Shown piece after piece: positions 8,547 through 17,066 of a stretch of DNA of 64,000 bases. The notes under the pieces are model-generated. The model was not told where the DNA came from and searched no databases. It was given only the letters and a program-made list of their open reading frames with translations. The stretch is taken from positions 372,001 to 436,000 of the forward strand of contig CAWGRH010000010.1 in assembly GCA_963824905.1 (NCBI GenBank), written 5' to 3'. The stretch comes from JAJPKK01 sp963824905 (GTDB taxonomy: Bacteria > Pseudomonadota > Alphaproteobacteria > Rhizobiales > Xanthobacteraceae). The stretch's first letter is position 1. Each line of letters opens with the position of its first letter. The position numbers and the translations under genes are program-made.

Positions 8547-9383
8547 GCGCGGCCGATCGCGGAAAGCGCGTCGCCGAATGCCGGCCGTGCGTCCGGCAGC
8601 TCGTTCTATGCGGCGATGCGCATCCTGCCGAAAGCCCAGCGTGAGGCGATGTTCGCGATCTACGGCTTCTGCCGGCAGGTCGACGACATCGCCGACTCCC
8701 CGGGGCCCCGCGACGAGCGCCGCGCCGCGCTAGCCGAATGGCGCGGCGACATCGAGGCGCTTTATCAGGGCCGCTCGACCCCGCTGACCAGCGACCTCCT
8801 TCAGCCGATGCGCGACTTCGGGCTCGAGAAGGCCGATTTCCTCGCGGTCATCGATGGCATGGAGATGGACGTGCTCGGCGACATCCGCGCCCCTTCCTGG
8901 TCGGAGCTCGATCTTTATTGCGACCGCGTCGCGAGTGCGGTCGGCCGCCTGTCGGTCCGCATATTCGGCATGGATGTGAAGCCGGGGCAGGATCTCGCTC
9001 ACCATCTCGGCCGCGCGCTCCAGCTCACCAATATTTTGCGCGACCTCGACGAGGATGCTGCGGTCGGGCGGCTCTATCTGCCACGCGAGGCACTGAGCAA
9101 GGCCGGGATCGAGAGCACCGATCCGGACGCCGCACTCGCCAGCCCGGGGCTCGACCGCGCCTGCCGTGAGCTCGTCGCCGCCGCGCGCGGGCATTTCGAC
9201 CGCGCCCATGCGATCATGGCGGGGGCGTCGCGGCGTGCGGTGCGCGCGCCGCGCATCATGGGCGAGGTCTACCGTCTCATCCTCGAGCGCGTCGCCGACC
9301 GCGGCTTTGCGCCGCCGCGCCCGCCGGTGCGCCTCGGGAAGGCACGGCTTGCCTTCATCCTCATGCGCTATGCGTTGATCTGA
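8543..9383 (+). CDS. hpnD: Presqualene diphosphate synthase HpnD, with an apparent frameshift near the start
   Basis: Squalene/phytoene synthase family; HpnD joins two farnesyl diphosphates to give presqualene diphosphate. Motifs are FCRQVDDIADSPG and NILRDLDEDAAVGRLYLP. The natural start is the ATG overlapping the hpnC stop (ATGA). That frame, however, stops after 33 codons, while the conserved segment GSSFYAAMRILPKAQRE is read one base later and joins the main frame. Removing one G near 8561-8562 would give MSAADRESASPNAGRASGSSFYAAM, a sensible HpnD N-terminus. Starting at the internal ATG 8616 would delete SSFYAA and has no Shine-Dalgarno. Either the sequence has an extra base here, or hpnD is damaged or recoded. 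Its stop overlaps the hpnE start (TGATG). Confidence 0.88.
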
Positions 9384-10633
9384 TGGCGCGCACCGTTCAC
9401 ATCATCGGGGCAGGTCTCGCTGGGCTGGCCTGCGCCGTCCGTCTTGCCGGGCAAGGCGTGTCGACCATCGTCCACGAGGCGACCGATAATGCCGGGGGCC
9501 GCTGCCGCTCGTATTACGACGGCGTCACCGGCATGCGCATCGACAACGGCACCCACATCCTGTTGTCGGGCAATACGGCGGCACTCGGATTCCTGAAAGA
9601 TATCGGGGCTAGCCATCTTGTCACCGGCGCGCCGAGCGCCGCCTATCCTTTCGTCGACCTCAAGACGAACGAGCGCTGGACGCTCGACCTCGGCGCGAGC
9701 CGCTTCTCGCCCTGGATGTTCGATGCCAAGCGCCGCGCGCTCGGCACCCGCGCGGTCGATTATCTACCGCTGCTTCGCCTGCTGTGGCCGGCGCACGGCA
9801 AGACGCTCGGCGAGATCATGGGCTGCGCCGGACCGGCCTATGAGCGGGTGATGCAGCCGTTCCTCCTCGCGGCGCTCAATATCGATCCCCGCGAGGGATC
9901 GGGCGAACTCGCCCGCAATGTCGTCCTCGAGACCATGGGCGCCGGCGGTCAGGCCTGCCGGCCCTATCTCGCGCCGGAGGGACTGAGCGTGGCCTTCGTC
10001 GAGCCGGCACTGGCGTTCCTGCAGGGGCAGGGCGCCACGGTCAGGTTCTCGCATCAACTGCGCAAGCTGGTTATCGCGGGCGGCCGGATCGGGGCCCTCG
10101 ACTTCGGCGACGGCGCCACGGCCATCGGCCCGGACGACGCGGTCGTGGTGGCGGTGCCCGCCTATACGGCCGGCACCCTGGTGCCTGGGCTCGAGACGCC
10201 CGTCGAATACCGGGCGATCATCAATGCACATTTTAAGTTGTCGCCGCCGGCAATTGCCCCCATGATCGGGGTGGTCAACGGCGTTGCCGAATGGATTTTC
10301 CGCTTCGATGACCGAATCTCGGTCACGATCAGTGATGCGGGCCGGTTCCTTGAACTTTCCCGTGACCAAATCGCACTAATGATCTGGCAGGATGTGCAGC
10401 GCGTAGCAGGGATTTCCACCGAGCTCCCACCTTGGCAACTGGTGCGCGAGCGACGCGCGACATTTGCCGCCACGCCCGCACAGAATGCCAGACGCCCCGC
10501 GGCTTCGACGGCTTGGCCGAATCTCGTCCTGGCCGGCGACTGGACCGCAACCGGCCTGCCGGCCACCATTGAAAGCGCGGTGCGGTCCGGGAACCGCGCC
10601 GCGGAACTCGTGTTGCAGGGACATAGCCGTTGA
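9383..10633 (+). CDS. hpnE: Hydroxysqualene dehydroxylase HpnE
   Basis: A 416-residue FAD-dependent amine oxidase/phytoene desaturase-like protein. HpnE reductively removes the hydroxyl group of hydroxysqualene to give squalene, completing the HpnD-HpnC-HpnE route. The N-terminal dinucleotide fold is clear (HIIGAGLAGLACAVRLA) and is followed by an Arg-containing NAGGRCRS segment; the C-terminal FAD motif is seen in LVLAGDWTATGLPATIESAVRSG. It is coupled to hpnD by a TGATG overlap and lies 24 bases ahead of the squalene-hopene cyclase gene. Length and motifs are normal. Confidence 0.94.
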   Translation: MARTVHIIGAGLAGLACAVRLAGQGVSTIVHEATDNAGGRCRSYYDGVTGMRIDNGTHILLSGNTAALGFLKDIGASHLVTGAPSAAYPFVDLKTNERWTLDLGASRFSPWMFDAKRRALGTRAVDYLPLLRLLWPAHGKTLGEIMGCAGPAYERVMQPFLLAALNIDPREGSGELARNVVLETMGAGGQACRPYLAPEGLSVAFVEPALAFLQGQGATVRFSHQLRKLVIAGGRIGALDFGDGATAIGPDDAVVVAVPAYTAGTLVPGLETPVEYRAIINAHFKLSPPAIAPMIGVVNGVAEWIFRFDDRISVTISDAGRFLELSRDQIALMIWQDVQRVAGISTELPPWQLVRERRATFAATPAQNARRPAASTAWPNLVLAGDWTATGLPATIESAVRSGNRAAELVLQGHSR

Positions 10634-10657
10634 GGCTTTGCTGACCGGATTTCAACC

Positions 10658-12607
10658 ATGCCTGCTGCCGCGCTCCACGCGCTGACCCTCGACAAAGCGA
10701 TCGACACGGCGACCAAGGCGATGCTCGCCTGTCAGCGCGACGACGGCCATTGGGTGTTCGAGCTCGAAGCGGACTGCACGATTCCCGCCGAATACATCCT
10801 GCTCAAGCACTACCTCGCCGAGCCCGTCGACGCCGCCATGGAGGAGAAGTTCGGGACCTACCTGCGGGCGCGTCAGGGCGAGCACGGCGGTTGGCCGCTG
10901 TTTCAGGACGGTGCCTTCGACATGAGCGCGACCGTCAAAACCTATTTCGCGCTCAAGATGATCGGCGACGACATCGACGCCCCGCACATGCGCCGCGCCC
11001 GCGAGGCGGTGCTGGCGCGCGGCGGTGCGGTCAACGTCAACGTGTTCACCCGCGTGCTGCTCTCGCTCTACGGCGTTCTTACCTGGAAGAGCGTGCCGGT
11101 GATGCCGGTCGAGATCATGCTGCTGCCGCGCTGGTTTCCCTTCCACCTCGACAAGGTGTCGTACTGGGCGCGCACCGTCATCGTTCCCTTGCTGGTGCTC
11201 CAGGCGCTCAAGCCGGTCGCCAAGAATCCGCGCGGGATCGGCATCGACGAGCTGTTCTTCGAAAATCCGCGCGACGTCGGCCCGCCGAAGCGGGCGCCTC
11301 ACCAGCACAAGGGCTGGTTCACGTTCTTCCGTGCTGCCGACGTCATGCTGCGCGCCGTCGAGCTGTGGTTTCCGGTCGCGCTGCGCAAGCGCGCCATCTC
11401 CCGCGCCGTCGCCTTCGTGACCGAGCGGCTCAATGGCGAGGACGGCCTCGGCGCGATTTACCCGGCGATGGCGAACAGCGTCATGATGTACGAGGCGCTC
11501 GGCTATCCGGAGGATCACCCGGACCGGGCGATCGCCCGTGCCTCGATCGACAAGCTCGTCGTCCCCGGCGACGAGGAAAGCTATTGCCAGCCCTGCGTGT
11601 CGCCGGTGTGGGACACGGCCCTCGTCTGCCATACGCTGCTCGAAGCCGGCGACGCCCGCTCGGTCGCGAGCGTCCAGCGCGGCCTGCAGTGGCTGCTGCC
11701 GCGACAGGAGCTCGAGGTCAAAGGCGACTGGGCGATCCGTCGGCCGGACGTGCGGCCCGGCGGCTGGGCTTTCCAGTACAACAACGCCCATTACCCCGAC
11801 CTCGACGACACCGCCGTGGTGGTGATGGCGATGGACCGGCTACGCCGGCTCCAGCCGACCAAGAAATACGACACCGCAATCGCCCGCGCCCGCGAGTGGA
11901 TCGAGGGCATGCAGTCCGCGAACGGCGGCTACGGCGCCTTCGATGCCGACAACACCCACTACAGTCTCAACAACATTCCGTTCGCCGACCACGGCGCGCT
12001 GCTCGATCCGCCGACCGAGGACGTCACCGGACGCTGCCTGTCGATGCTCGCCCAACTCGGCGAGCGGGGAGCAGAGAACCCCGACGTTGCCCGCGCGATC
12101 GACTATCTACGGGAGACCCAGCTTGCCGACGGCAGCTGGTACGGCCGCTGGGGCATGAACTACATCTACGGCGCCTGGTCGGTGCTGTGCGCGCTCAACG
12201 CGGCCGGGCTGGACGGGAAGGATGACATGGTCCGCCGCGCCGCCGACTGGCTTGTCGCGATCCAGAATCCCGACGGCGGCTGGGGCGAGGACGGCACGAG
12301 CTACAAGCTCGAATATCGCGGTTACGAGCCGGCGCCGAGCACGGCCTCGCAGACCTCCTGGGCGCTGCTCGCCCTGATGGCGGCGGGACGCACGAGTGAC
12401 CCCGCGGTCGAGCGCGGCATCGCCTATCTCGCGCAGACCCAGGGCGAGGACGGCTTCTGGAACGAGCCGCGCTTTACCGCGACCGGATTCCCCCGCGTGT
12501 TCTACCTGCGCTACCACGGCTACCGGCGCTTCTTCCCGCTATGGGCGCTGGCGCGCTACCGCAACATGCTCGCCACCAACAGCGGCGTTGTCGCCTTCGG
12601 CATGTGA
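10658..12607 (+). CDS. shc: Squalene-hopene cyclase
   Basis: A 649-residue prenyltransferase-like terpene cyclase (HpnF) that folds squalene into hopene and diplopterol; it is a monotopic inner-membrane enzyme. The catalytic DxDD motif is intact as D381-L-D-D in HYPDLDDTAVV. Several QW repeats can be read, for example QSANGGYGAFD, QLADGSWYGRWG, QNPDGGWGEDG and QGEDGFWNEP. Length matches proteobacterial cyclases. It is the fifth gene of the run beginning with hpnB and is probably cotranscribed. An inverted repeat about 90 bases downstream may end the transcript. Confidence 0.97.
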   Translation: MPAAALHALTLDKAIDTATKAMLACQRDDGHWVFELEADCTIPAEYILLKHYLAEPVDAAMEEKFGTYLRARQGEHGGWPLFQDGAFDMSATVKTYFALKMIGDDIDAPHMRRAREAVLARGGAVNVNVFTRVLLSLYGVLTWKSVPVMPVEIMLLPRWFPFHLDKVSYWARTVIVPLLVLQALKPVAKNPRGIGIDELFFENPRDVGPPKRAPHQHKGWFTFFRAADVMLRAVELWFPVALRKRAISRAVAFVTERLNGEDGLGAIYPAMANSVMMYEALGYPEDHPDRAIARASIDKLVVPGDEESYCQPCVSPVWDTALVCHTLLEAGDARSVASVQRGLQWLLPRQELEVKGDWAIRRPDVRPGGWAFQYNNAHYPDLDDTAVVVMAMDRLRRLQPTKKYDTAIARAREWIEGMQSANGGYGAFDADNTHYSLNNIPFADHGALLDPPTEDVTGRCLSMLAQLGERGAENPDVARAIDYLRETQLADGSWYGRWGMNYIYGAWSVLCALNAAGLDGKDDMVRRAADWLVAIQNPDGGWGEDGTSYKLEYRGYEPAPSTASQTSWALLALMAAGRTSDPAVERGIAYLAQTQGEDGFWNEPRFTATGFPRVFYLRYHGYRRFFPLWALARYRNMLATNSGVVAFGM

Positions 12608-12696
12608 GCGGCGAAGCTCGCTCCGCGCACGTCTATGGAAATTATCTAAGCAGCGTCACTCCGACCATGCGGTCGCAATGGCGGCTACCGTGCGGC

Positions 12697-12810
12697 GATG
12701 GGTTTCGCAAAGAGCTCGACCCATCCTACCCGTCGGCGCCCATCCGCTGGTTTCAGCCCCGAGGCAACGCGTAGCGCGTAGGATGGGTTGAGCCTTTGGC
12801 GAAACCCATC
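12697..12810. repeat. 33-bp near-perfect inverted repeat between convergent shc and hpnH
   Basis: Left arm 12697-12729 starts GATGGGTTTCGC and ends ACCCATCCTAC; right arm 12778-12810 is its complement with about four mismatches. The arms are separated by 48 bases. The TTTCGC...ACCCATCCTAC sequence resembles small dispersed palindromes of alphaproteobacterial genomes. It sits where two convergent transcripts meet, so it could act as a terminator in both directions, but it lacks T-runs. Confidence 0.75.
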
Positions 12811-12859
12811 ATCTCCTCTCGGACGTCATCGTAGTGCCGTTGCAGGAGAATCGGCCGCC

Positions 12860-14005
12860 TCAACCGCCGGCCGCTGGCTCCTTGGTGCGCACGCGCGGCT
12901 TGCCGCCGAGCTTGGCGAGGGCCTGCGCGACATGGCGCGAGAACACGTACTGGGCCGGGCGCTGGCCCTCGAGCGAGATTTCCGGCGCCATCGGTCCCTC
13001 GGTGCGCACGCCACGCAGCGAGATCCACAGCGACTTCAGGGGATTAGCGAAGCTCGCCTCCGCCGCCGTCGGCTCGTAGCCGCAATGCGCCATGCAGTTC
13101 GCGCACTTCTCGTAGCGGCCGGTGCCGTAGGAGTCCCAGTCGGTGGTCTCCATCAACTCCTTGAAGGTCTTCACGTAGCCTTCGCCGAGGAGATAGCAGG
13201 GTTTCTGCCAGCCGAAGATGTTGCGGGTCGGCATGCCCCAGGGCGTGCAATGGTAGGACTGGTTGCCGGCGAGGAAGTCGAGATACATGCCGGAGTGCAG
13301 CAGATTCCAGTTCTTGCCGCGGCCGAGCGCGAAGATGCTGCGGAAAAGCTCCTTGGTCTTGCGGCGGCTGAGGAAGTGTTCCTGGTCGGGGGCACGCTCA
13401 TAGGCGTAGCCCGGGGACATCGACACTCCGACGCCGAGCGTCTCGGCGAAGTTGAGGAAGGCGGCGACATCCTCCGCGGAGTGGCCGTCGAAAATCGTGG
13501 CATTGACGTTGACGATGAAACCGCGCGCCTTCGCCGCCTTGATCGCGCTCACCGCGCGGTCGAACACGCCCTCCTGGGACACCGAGCGGTCGTGATGGTC
13601 CTTGAGTCCGTCGAGATGCACCGAGAAGAACAGGTAGGGCGACGGTTCGAACTGATCGAGCTTCTTCTCAAGGAGCAGGGCGTTGGTGCACAGCGACACG
13701 AACTTCTTGCGCGCGACGATGCCCTTGACGATCTCGGCGATATCCCGGTGGATCAGCGGCTCGCCGCCGGGGATAGCGACCATCGGCGCGCCGCACTCGT
13801 CGACCGCCTCGAGGCACTCCTCGACCGACAGTCTGCGATTGAGGATCGGCTCGGGATAATCGATCTTGCCGCACCCCGCGCAGGCGAGGTTGCAGCGGAA
13901 CAGCGGCTCCAGCATCAGGACCAGGGGGTAGCGCTTACGCCCGAGCAGCTTCTGCTTGAGGATATAGGCCCCAATCTTGAGTTCTTTGAAGAACGGTATT
14001 TGCAT
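12860..14005 (-). CDS. hpnH: Hopanoid-associated radical SAM protein HpnH (adenosylhopane synthase)
   Basis: A 381-residue radical SAM enzyme that adds the 5'-deoxyadenosyl group to diploptene, giving adenosylhopane, the first side-chain step of bacteriohopanepolyols. The 4Fe-4S triad is C38-C42-C45 in RCNLACAGC, followed by a typical GGEPLIH segment. A cluster of Cys in CANCMAHCGYEP near residue 300 suggests an auxiliary site, as in other HpnH proteins. The ATG has an AGGA box at good distance. Unlike the usual shc-hpnG-hpnH order, it faces shc on the opposite strand, and no hpnG nucleosidase is present in the window. Confidence 0.95.
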   Translation of the reverse strand: MQIPFFKELKIGAYILKQKLLGRKRYPLVLMLEPLFRCNLACAGCGKIDYPEPILNRRLSVEECLEAVDECGAPMVAIPGGEPLIHRDIAEIVKGIVARKKFVSLCTNALLLEKKLDQFEPSPYLFFSVHLDGLKDHHDRSVSQEGVFDRAVSAIKAAKARGFIVNVNATIFDGHSAEDVAAFLNFAETLGVGVSMSPGYAYERAPDQEHFLSRRKTKELFRSIFALGRGKNWNLLHSGMYLDFLAGNQSYHCTPWGMPTRNIFGWQKPCYLLGEGYVKTFKELMETTDWDSYGTGRYEKCANCMAHCGYEPTAAEASFANPLKSLWISLRGVRTEGPMAPEISLEGQRPAQYVFSRHVAQALAKLGGKPRVRTKEPAAGG

Positions 14006-14205
14006 TGGTCCTGCTCTAGCGGGTGGGAAACGGCGGGCTGGTGCCCCCTTACCAGCGGCCGGGGTGGCATCGTGTGGGGTGTGTCGACGACGGAACCCTC
14101 ATGCCACCAAGTTACATAGATGAACGACGCATGCCGATCACCCGCTCTTTTCCTAACACGTTAACGCAGGGTACCAAACGGGGTTCGAGGCGGGATGGCG
14201 TCACT

Positions 14206-14235
14206 TTGACGGCGATTTTCGTGGGCCGTTGCTAT
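14206..14235 (+). promoter_or_regulatory. Candidate sigma70-like promoter for hpnN
   Basis: TTGACG at 14206-14211 is followed after 18 bases by TGCTAT. The -35 is good, the -10 mediocre and the spacing at the edge of normal. It would give a leader of about 150 bases before the hpnN ATG. Confidence 0.25.
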
Positions 14236-14288
14236 CATGCCGCGGATGCCGGAGAGAGGGTCGTGCCACAATTAGGTCCAGCATTTCC

Positions 14289-14385
14289 GGATTCCTGCGA
14301 TGACGTCCTCGCCAACCAATCTCAATTGCACAGGTTCGATCTGGGGCGGTCTAGCCGATGCACGAGCGGATCGCCGCAGGAATCC
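14289..14385 (+). promoter_or_regulatory. Possible stem sequestering the hpnN Shine-Dalgarno
   Basis: GGATTCCTGCG at 14289-14299 is exactly complementary to CGCAGGAATCC at 14375-14385. The right arm contains the AGGA that serves as the hpnN ribosome binding site, ten bases before the ATG. If the leader is transcribed, pairing would hide the site. The 75-base loop makes this only a hypothesis. Confidence 0.35.
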
Positions 14386-14391
14386 AGATAG

Positions 14392-16983
14392 ATGTTGAAA
14401 GCAGCAATCGTCTCAGTTGTCGATTTTTGTACAAGATATGCTTACGCGACTATCGCTATATCGCTGCTCGTCACTGGAATTTCCGCGTACTATACTAGCG
14501 AACACTTCGCGATCAACACCGACGTTACAAAGCTGATTTCGAAGGACGTCCGGTGGCGCCAGCAGGAGATGGCCTTCGATCGGTTGTTTCCGGATCGCAG
14601 CGAACGATTCATCCTCGTCGTCGTCGACGCACCGACGAGCGAGCTTGCAAGCCTCGCGAGGGCCGAGCTCGCCGACAAGCTCGCTGCCGACAAGGTACTG
14701 TTCACCGCGGTCACCCAGCCCGGCGGCAGTGCTTTTTTCCGCCAGAACGGGCTTCTGTTCCTGCCGACCGAGGACCTGGCCCAGATCACCAAGCCGCTGG
14801 CGCGCGCCGCCCTGCTCATTCGCTCGCTTGTCGTTGATCCGAGCCTGCGCGGTGTTGCCGGGGTTGTGGGCTTCGTGCTCACCGGCGTGAGCAGCGGCCA
14901 GGCGACGCTCGATCAGGTGTCCGCCGGCTTCGACAAGGCCGCGTTGACGGTCGAGAACGTGCTCGCCGGGCGCCCGGCGAGCTTCTCATGGAACGAGCTG
15001 CTCAGTGGGAAGCCGGCGACGGCAGGCGATCTGCGCAAATTCATCCAGGCGACCCCGGTGCTCGACTTCAACGCGCTGGAGCCCGGCAAGCACGCGACCG
15101 ATGCCATCAGGGCCGCCGCGGCGAGCCTCGATCTCGCCTCGCGCTACCAGGCGCGGGTGCGCCTGACCGGCCCGGTTCCGATCGAGAACGAGGAATTCGG
15201 CACGGTGCGGGAAGGCGCCGCGATCAACGGCGTCGTCACCGTCGCGGTGGTCCTGCTGATCCTGTGGATGGCGCTCAGATCGCTGCGCATCATCGTCGCG
15301 GTGGTGATCGCGCTGTTCATGGGGCTGTCGGCCACGGCGGCGCTCGGGCTCGCGATGGTCGGCGCGCTCAACCTGATCTCGGTCGCGTTCGCCGTGTTGT
15401 TCGTCGGGCTCGGGGTGGACTTCGGGCTGCAGTTCAGCGTCCGCTATCGCCAGGAGCGCTTCAAGGAGCCCGATCTGCGCAAAGCTATCGTGGCGGCGGC
15501 GGCGCGGGCCGGAGTGCCGCTCACGCTTGCGGCAACGGCGGTCGCTTGCGGCTTCCTGTCGTTCCTGCCGACGGATTATCGCGGGGTGTCCGAGCTCGGC
15601 CAGATCGCCGGCGCCGGCATGTTGATCGCCTATGTCACCAGCATCACGGTGCTGCCGGCGCTGCTCTATCTGTTCCATCCTCCCGGCGAGCCGGAGGCGC
15701 TGGGCATCGTTGCGCTCGCCCCGGTCGACGATTTCCTCGAGCGCCACCGCATTCCAATCGTGGTGGCGACGCTCGGCATCGCGATCGCCGGCCTGCCGCT
15801 GCTCTACTTCCTGCGGTTCGATCTCAACCCGATGAATCTGCGCAGCCCCAAAGTCGAGTCGGTTGCGACCTATCTCGACCTGCGGCGCGATCCGGCGACC
15901 GGCGCCAACGCGATCAACATCGCCGCGCCCTCGGTGCCTGCGGCCGGCGACATCGCGCAGAAGCTCAAGGCGCTGCCGGAGGTCAACACGGTTACGACCA
16001 TCGCGAGCTTCGTGCCGGACGACCAGACGGCGAAGCTCGCCCTGATCGCCGACGCCGCAAAGGTGCTCGATCCCCTGCTCAATCTTCCAGCGCGCCCGGC
16101 GCCGACCGACGCGGAGATTGTCGAAGCGCTCGAGCTGCGCGCCGATGGGCTCGCCCGCGCCGCCGAGAACAAGACCGGCCCCGGCGCCGACGCGGCGAAG
16201 CGGCTCGCCGCCGCCATGACGAAGCTCGCCAAGGCCGACCCGGCGCAGCGCCAGCGCGCCGAGACCGCCTTTACCCTGCCGCTCAAGCTCGACATCGCCG
16301 ATCTGCGCGATCTCCTCAAGGCGATGCCGATCACCCTCGACAACCTGCCCGCGGACCTTTCGCGCAGCTGGCGCAGCGCGCAAGGACAGGCGCGCATCGA
16401 GGTCATCCCGTCCGGCGATCCCGACAACAGCGTGACCATGCGCAAGTTCGCCGATGCCGTGCTCGCCGTCGACCCCGACGCGACCGGCGGACCGATCTCG
16501 ATCGTCGAGTCCGGCCGCACGGTGATCACTGCGTTCATCGAGGCCGGCGGCTGGGCGCTCATATCGATCGCGATCCTGCTGTGGATCACGCTGCGCCGCT
16601 TCGGCGACGTGCTCCTCACCCTGGTGCCACTACTGCTCGCCGGCGTGGTGACGCTCGAGATCTGCGTTCTCATCCGCATGCCGCTCAATTTCGCCAACAT
16701 CATCGCGCTGCCGCTCCTCCTCGGCGTCGGCGTCGCCTTCAAGATCTATTTCGTGATGGCGTGGCGGTCGGGGCGCACCAAGCTTCTGCAATCGAGCCTG
16801 ACCCGCGCGGTGATCTTCAGCGCGGCAACGACGGCGACCGCCTTCGGCAGCCTGTGGTTCTCGAGCCATCCCGGCACCTCGAGCATGGGCAAGCTGCTCG
16901 CCTTGTCGCTCGCCTGCACGCTCGCTGCGGCGGTGCTGTTCCAGCCCGCGTTGATGGGCCGTCCGCGCACGCTGGGCGATTAG
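14392..16983 (+). CDS. hpnN: Hopanoid transporter HpnN (RND/MMPL superfamily)
   Basis: An 863-residue inner-membrane protein of the RND superfamily. HpnN in Rhodopseudomonas palustris is required to move hopanoids to the outer membrane. A single N-terminal helix (about residues 15-35) precedes a large periplasmic domain. A six-helix bundle then starts at INGVVTVAVVLLILWM and includes VLFVGLGVDFGLQF, a characteristic RND helix-4-like segment. A second periplasmic domain follows, and then a second bundle from about residue 720 to the end. The ATG lies behind AGGA, in a leader that can form a stem. It is divergent from hpnH and 83 bases upstream of hpnO, probably in one transcript. Confidence 0.93.
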   Translation: MLKAAIVSVVDFCTRYAYATIAISLLVTGISAYYTSEHFAINTDVTKLISKDVRWRQQEMAFDRLFPDRSERFILVVVDAPTSELASLARAELADKLAADKVLFTAVTQPGGSAFFRQNGLLFLPTEDLAQITKPLARAALLIRSLVVDPSLRGVAGVVGFVLTGVSSGQATLDQVSAGFDKAALTVENVLAGRPASFSWNELLSGKPATAGDLRKFIQATPVLDFNALEPGKHATDAIRAAAASLDLASRYQARVRLTGPVPIENEEFGTVREGAAINGVVTVAVVLLILWMALRSLRIIVAVVIALFMGLSATAALGLAMVGALNLISVAFAVLFVGLGVDFGLQFSVRYRQERFKEPDLRKAIVAAAARAGVPLTLAATAVACGFLSFLPTDYRGVSELGQIAGAGMLIAYVTSITVLPALLYLFHPPGEPEALGIVALAPVDDFLERHRIPIVVATLGIAIAGLPLLYFLRFDLNPMNLRSPKVESVATYLDLRRDPATGANAINIAAPSVPAAGDIAQKLKALPEVNTVTTIASFVPDDQTAKLALIADAAKVLDPLLNLPARPAPTDAEIVEALELRADGLARAAENKTGPGADAAKRLAAAMTKLAKADPAQRQRAETAFTLPLKLDIADLRDLLKAMPITLDNLPADLSRSWRSAQGQARIEVIPSGDPDNSVTMRKFADAVLAVDPDATGGPISIVESGRTVITAFIEAGGWALISIAILLWITLRRFGDVLLTLVPLLLAGVVTLEICVLIRMPLNFANIIALPLLLGVGVAFKIYFVMAWRSGRTKLLQSSLTRAVIFSAATTATAFGSLWFSSHPGTSSMGKLLALSLACTLAAAVLFQPALMGRPRTLGD

Positions 16984-17066
16984 CTGATCGGTTCTCGACG
17001 GCGATCGCGCATGGCGTCGGCGCGGATTGCCTTGTATGGTGGTTGCGCCTTCAGGGGGTGACGACG

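Larger units (their letters stand above)
14006..14391. other. Divergent intergenic region hpnH / hpnN
   Basis: This 386-base stretch holds no convincing gene; a plus-strand frame ending at the base before hpnN's ATG shows no recognisable protein. It must contain the promoters of hpnH and hpnN. A candidate promoter and a long-range stem that would cover the hpnN ribosome site are listed separately. I looked for the EcfG-type GGAAC-N16/17-CGTT signal and found none with both halves. Confidence 0.6.

Noticed and set aside
14023..14391. A 122-codon frame ending right before hpnN, possible leader peptide
   Set aside because: No family match, no ribosome site, odd composition; the adjacency to ATG is likely chance.
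14986..16383. A 465-codon minus-strand frame inside hpnN
   Set aside because: The plus-strand HpnN with its membrane helices is unambiguous; the other frame has no coherent protein pattern.
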